Positions 6,347-8,109 of a stretch of DNA of 8,109 bases are shown piece after piece (the first letter of the stretch is position 1; each line of letters opens with the position of its first letter). The notes under the pieces are model-generated. The model saw only the letters and a list, made by a program, of their open reading frames with translations, was not told the origin of the DNA and did not search any database. Position numbers and translations under genes: made by a program. This DNA is from Gammaproteobacteria bacterium (GTDB lineage: Bacteria; Pseudomonadota; Gammaproteobacteria; Immundisolibacterales; Immundisolibacteraceae). The stretch spans positions 1 to 8,109 of the forward strand of contig QNFC01000065.1 of NCBI GenBank assembly GCA_003645395.1. The letters run 5' to 3'.

Positions 6347-7114
6347 TTATTTCTCGATGTCCATTTTTCGCTTCGTGGTGTAAAGCAACTTGACCCAGTC
6401 GTATTCAAACGGCGTACCCGTTTCGTAGTAGCGGAACGCGACATTTGCCCGTTTATCGATACTTTGCATGAGCGTCAACGCCACTTCTTCCCCGTCCTTC
6501 ATACCCAGTTCGTCGATGAAAGCTGAATAAACTAGCCAGTCCGGCACCAGGCCAACGCCGTCACGAACATTTGAGGGCCCCAGCACCGGCAGCACCAGGT
6601 ACGGCCCGTCGCCGACCCCCCAATAGCCCAGCGTCTGACCAAAGTCCTCCTGGTGCCTGGGTACGTCCATCCGGCTGGCAACATCGAAAAAGCCGAACAG
6701 CCCAACGGTGCTGTTGACCAGGAAACGACCGGTGGTTTCCACCGTCTTGGTTCCATTCCACTGCAGTATGCTGTTGAAGAAGGTGTTGATATCGCCAAGA
6801 TTGAGGAAGAAATTGTGGATACCCTTCTCCAGAAAACCCGGCGTTATGGTCTTGTAGCCATTGACGACCGGTAAGAAGAGATACTTATCAAAGCGATAGT
6901 TAAACCGGTACATAGAGCGGTTAAAACCTTCCCACGGATCCGAAATTTCGTCCGAAAGATAAGTAACATCTTCATCGAGCACACGATCCGCGCTGAAGCT
7001 GGGCTCGATAACGGTGTCACCCTGCTGCACGGGAGCGGTACTGCAAGCCCCGAGAGCCAGTACGGCAGTCAGTAGCAGAATGTGCTGTGAAAGTTGTTTA
7101 TGTGCTGTTTTCAT
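6347..7114 (-). CDS. mlaA: MlaA/VacJ family outer membrane lipoprotein
   Basis: MlaA is the outer-membrane component of the Mla pathway, which removes mislocalised phospholipids from the outer leaflet and passes them to periplasmic MlaC. The 255-residue length is typical. The N-terminus has a signal sequence with the lipobox LGAC (Cys24) and Ser at +2, consistent with outer-membrane sorting. Family hallmarks are present in order: DPWEGFNRSMYRFN (59-72), the D-x-Y-L-x-L-P-V segment, NFFLNLGDINTFFNSILQ (101-118), GRFLVNSTVGLFGFFDVA (129-146), and EDFGQTLGYWGVGDGPYLVLP (156-176), followed by LGPSNVRDGVG. The ATG at 7114 has an AGG-type ribosome binding site right after the stop of the upstream hydrolase gene (13-bp gap). 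The next gene starts 3 bp after the mlaA stop. The mlaFEDCB genes are not in the window, which is normal because mlaA usually lies elsewhere. Confidence 0.96.
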   Translation of the reverse strand: MKTAHKQLSQHILLLTAVLALGACSTAPVQQGDTVIEPSFSADRVLDEDVTYLSDEISDPWEGFNRSMYRFNYRFDKYLFLPVVNGYKTITPGFLEKGIHNFFLNLGDINTFFNSILQWNGTKTVETTGRFLVNSTVGLFGFFDVASRMDVPRHQEDFGQTLGYWGVGDGPYLVLPVLGPSNVRDGVGLVPDWLVYSAFIDELGMKDGEEVALTLMQSIDKRANVAFRYYETGTPFEYDWVKLLYTTKRKMDIEK

Positions 7115-7127
7115 TTTTGCACCTGTC

Positions 7128-8109
7128 CTACTTACTAAAGACGTTGATCATGTGGGTCACGTTGTCCCGAAATTCCATATTGCCCAGGTGCCCTCCCCGG
7201 GGGTAAATTTTGGCGCGGTCACCAAAGACCCTCGGGAAGAAATCGATCTCCCCTGGCTCCAGGATGATGTCATCGGCGTTATGCATCACCTCTATCTTTT
7301 CTGCGCTGCGCAGGTAATCCTCGATGCTCGACAGGCTCATGGCATTGATCAGTTCGCTGCGCGTCAGGGAGGGGTTCTTTGTCTTCTGATAAGGGTAGAA
7401 GTAGACGTGAAAATAATCGGTAAAACCAAGGCGATGTGCGACCTTGTTGTATACACTCGGTGAGGAGTTTTTGGTCATGGTGATGTTTTTCGGCTTGATA
7501 TAGCCGAAATCCGTCATCAGGTCCGTGGTGTAGGTCATGTTCGCCGAGGAAATACGGAAGGAAACCCCGATGAGGGCAGCCAGTTCTTCGCTATCAGGAT
7601 TGACTGCGTGGAAAGCCTTATATAAAAATTCTTCGCCGATATCGACCGTGTCGGAGTTTTTGTAGACCCGGGTCAACTCTTTCACCAGCCTGTCATAGAA
7701 CTGCGGAAAATTGTCAATCCCGCCCGGGATGTTTTCCAGCATTCGATCCAGCAGTGAGATAGAGCTGTACAGGCGTACGGGCGGATTGATCAGCAGGGCC
7801 TTCCTGAAGTTGAAGACCTGTTTCGTTTCGTCAAGCCAGGTAACAAAGGCCGCGTTGAGTCCGCCCAGGCTGTAGCCAGTAACGTAAAAATCGGTGACCT
7901 CGGTCTTGTCTTTCAGCTTAGCCCAGATACGTTCCATCACGCGGTAGATATCCTCGGCATCCTCGACTGTGTGACCAGGCACCCCGGACCTCGATGCCGC
8001 CACAATGAAATTCATGTAAGTCGGTGAAGAGATAGAAATGACATGGAAACCAGCCTGGTAGTAGGCTCGTGCCATGTCGACGTTTTTTGCCCCGTTGTAG
8101 GCGGCTCCC
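7128..8109 (-). CDS. Alpha/beta-fold serine hydrolase (5' truncated by window edge)
   Basis: The frame stays open to the right edge, so the N-terminus is missing. The ATG at 8075 is an internal methionine (upstream residues read YNGAKNVDM), not a supported start. The nucleophile elbow GYSLGG places Ser69 (counting from that Met), within the typical strand-turn-helix VTGYSLGGLNAAFV. A late Asp in HNADDIIL (268 or 269) and His296 in RGGHLGNM complete a plausible triad in the correct order. The region between the elbow and Asp is long, about 200 residues with predicted helices, suggesting a large lid or cap. The family includes esterases, lipases and thioesterases; the substrate cannot be assigned. 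It is the first visible gene of a tight operon with mlaA and the binding protein, so action on lipids or lipid-derived esters in the envelope is an attractive inference. Its location is unknown because the signal region is outside the window. Confidence 0.85.
   Translation of the reverse strand, partial: GAAYNGAKNVDMARAYYQAGFHVISISSPTYMNFIVAASRSGVPGHTVEDAEDIYRVMERIWAKLKDKTEVTDFYVTGYSLGGLNAAFVTWLDETKQVFNFRKALLINPPVRLYSSISLLDRMLENIPGGIDNFPQFYDRLVKELTRVYKNSDTVDIGEEFLYKAFHAVNPDSEELAALIGVSFRISSANMTYTTDLMTDFGYIKPKNITMTKNSSPSVYNKVAHRLGFTDYFHVYFYPYQKTKNPSLTRSELINAMSLSSIEDYLRSAEKIEVMHNADDIILEPGEIDFFPRVFGDRAKIYPRGGHLGNMEFRDNVTHMINVFSK

Noticed and set aside
6140..6526. 128-codon + strand open frame over the mlaA/binding-protein junction
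   Set aside because: It is antisense to the binding-protein signal region and the mlaA C-terminus; low-complexity shadow composition.
7014..7463. 149-codon + strand open frame over the hydrolase/mlaA junction
   Set aside because: It is antisense to two well-supported genes with clear family motifs, and the translated protein has no domain signature.
8073..8075. ATG as start of the hydrolase gene
   Set aside because: The frame continues to the window edge, there is no ribosome binding site, and an alpha/beta hydrolase should have more strands before this point.

Overview
The window looks like the chromosome of a Gammaproteobacterium, probably a free-living or marine one. The basis is the set of recognisable proteins: a SlyB-type glycine-zipper lipoprotein, an MlaA/VacJ lipoprotein, a RecQ with the enterobacterial-type domain order, and a DUF4105-type envelope protein. 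No mobile element, phage gene, RNA gene or CRISPR array is visible. Genus-level placement is not possible from this sequence alone.

Layout from left to right. (1) At 3-929, on the + strand, is the C-terminal part of a DUF4105 (Lnb N-terminal periplasmic domain) family protein. It enters from the left edge and its visible part reads like an outer-membrane beta-barrel. (2) A convergent minus-strand pair follows: recQ (1480-3606), then a slyB-like lipoprotein gene (993-1451) 28 bp downstream. The lipoprotein gene most likely starts at a TTG with a strong ribosome binding site. (3) A strong Rho-independent hairpin at 3716-3753 closes a single minus-strand gene (3769-4737). That gene encodes a class I aldolase of the DapA/NAL superfamily that keeps the Schiff-base lysine but lacks DHDPS-specific residues. 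(4) A 394-bp gap (4738-5131) holds the 5' region of that gene (a candidate -10, a hairpin and an 11-bp palindrome) and, nearer the next gene, a short hydrophobic reading frame of uncertain status. (5) A tight minus-strand operon runs from the right edge: an alpha/beta serine hydrolase (truncated by the window), mlaA (13 bp gap), and a periplasmic type I ABC substrate-binding protein (3 bp gap).

How the genes may work together. Four of the six main genes encode cell-envelope proteins. The hydrolase-mlaA-binding protein cluster is the most interesting piece. MlaA is the outer-membrane part of retrograde phospholipid transport, but the genes here are not the usual mlaFEDCB partners. They are a possible lipase/esterase-like hydrolase and a LivK-type binding protein without permease or ATPase genes in view. 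A link to lipid or amphiphile handling is inference from gene order. RecQ (DNA repair) and SlyB (envelope stability) appear to share a transcript by position only.
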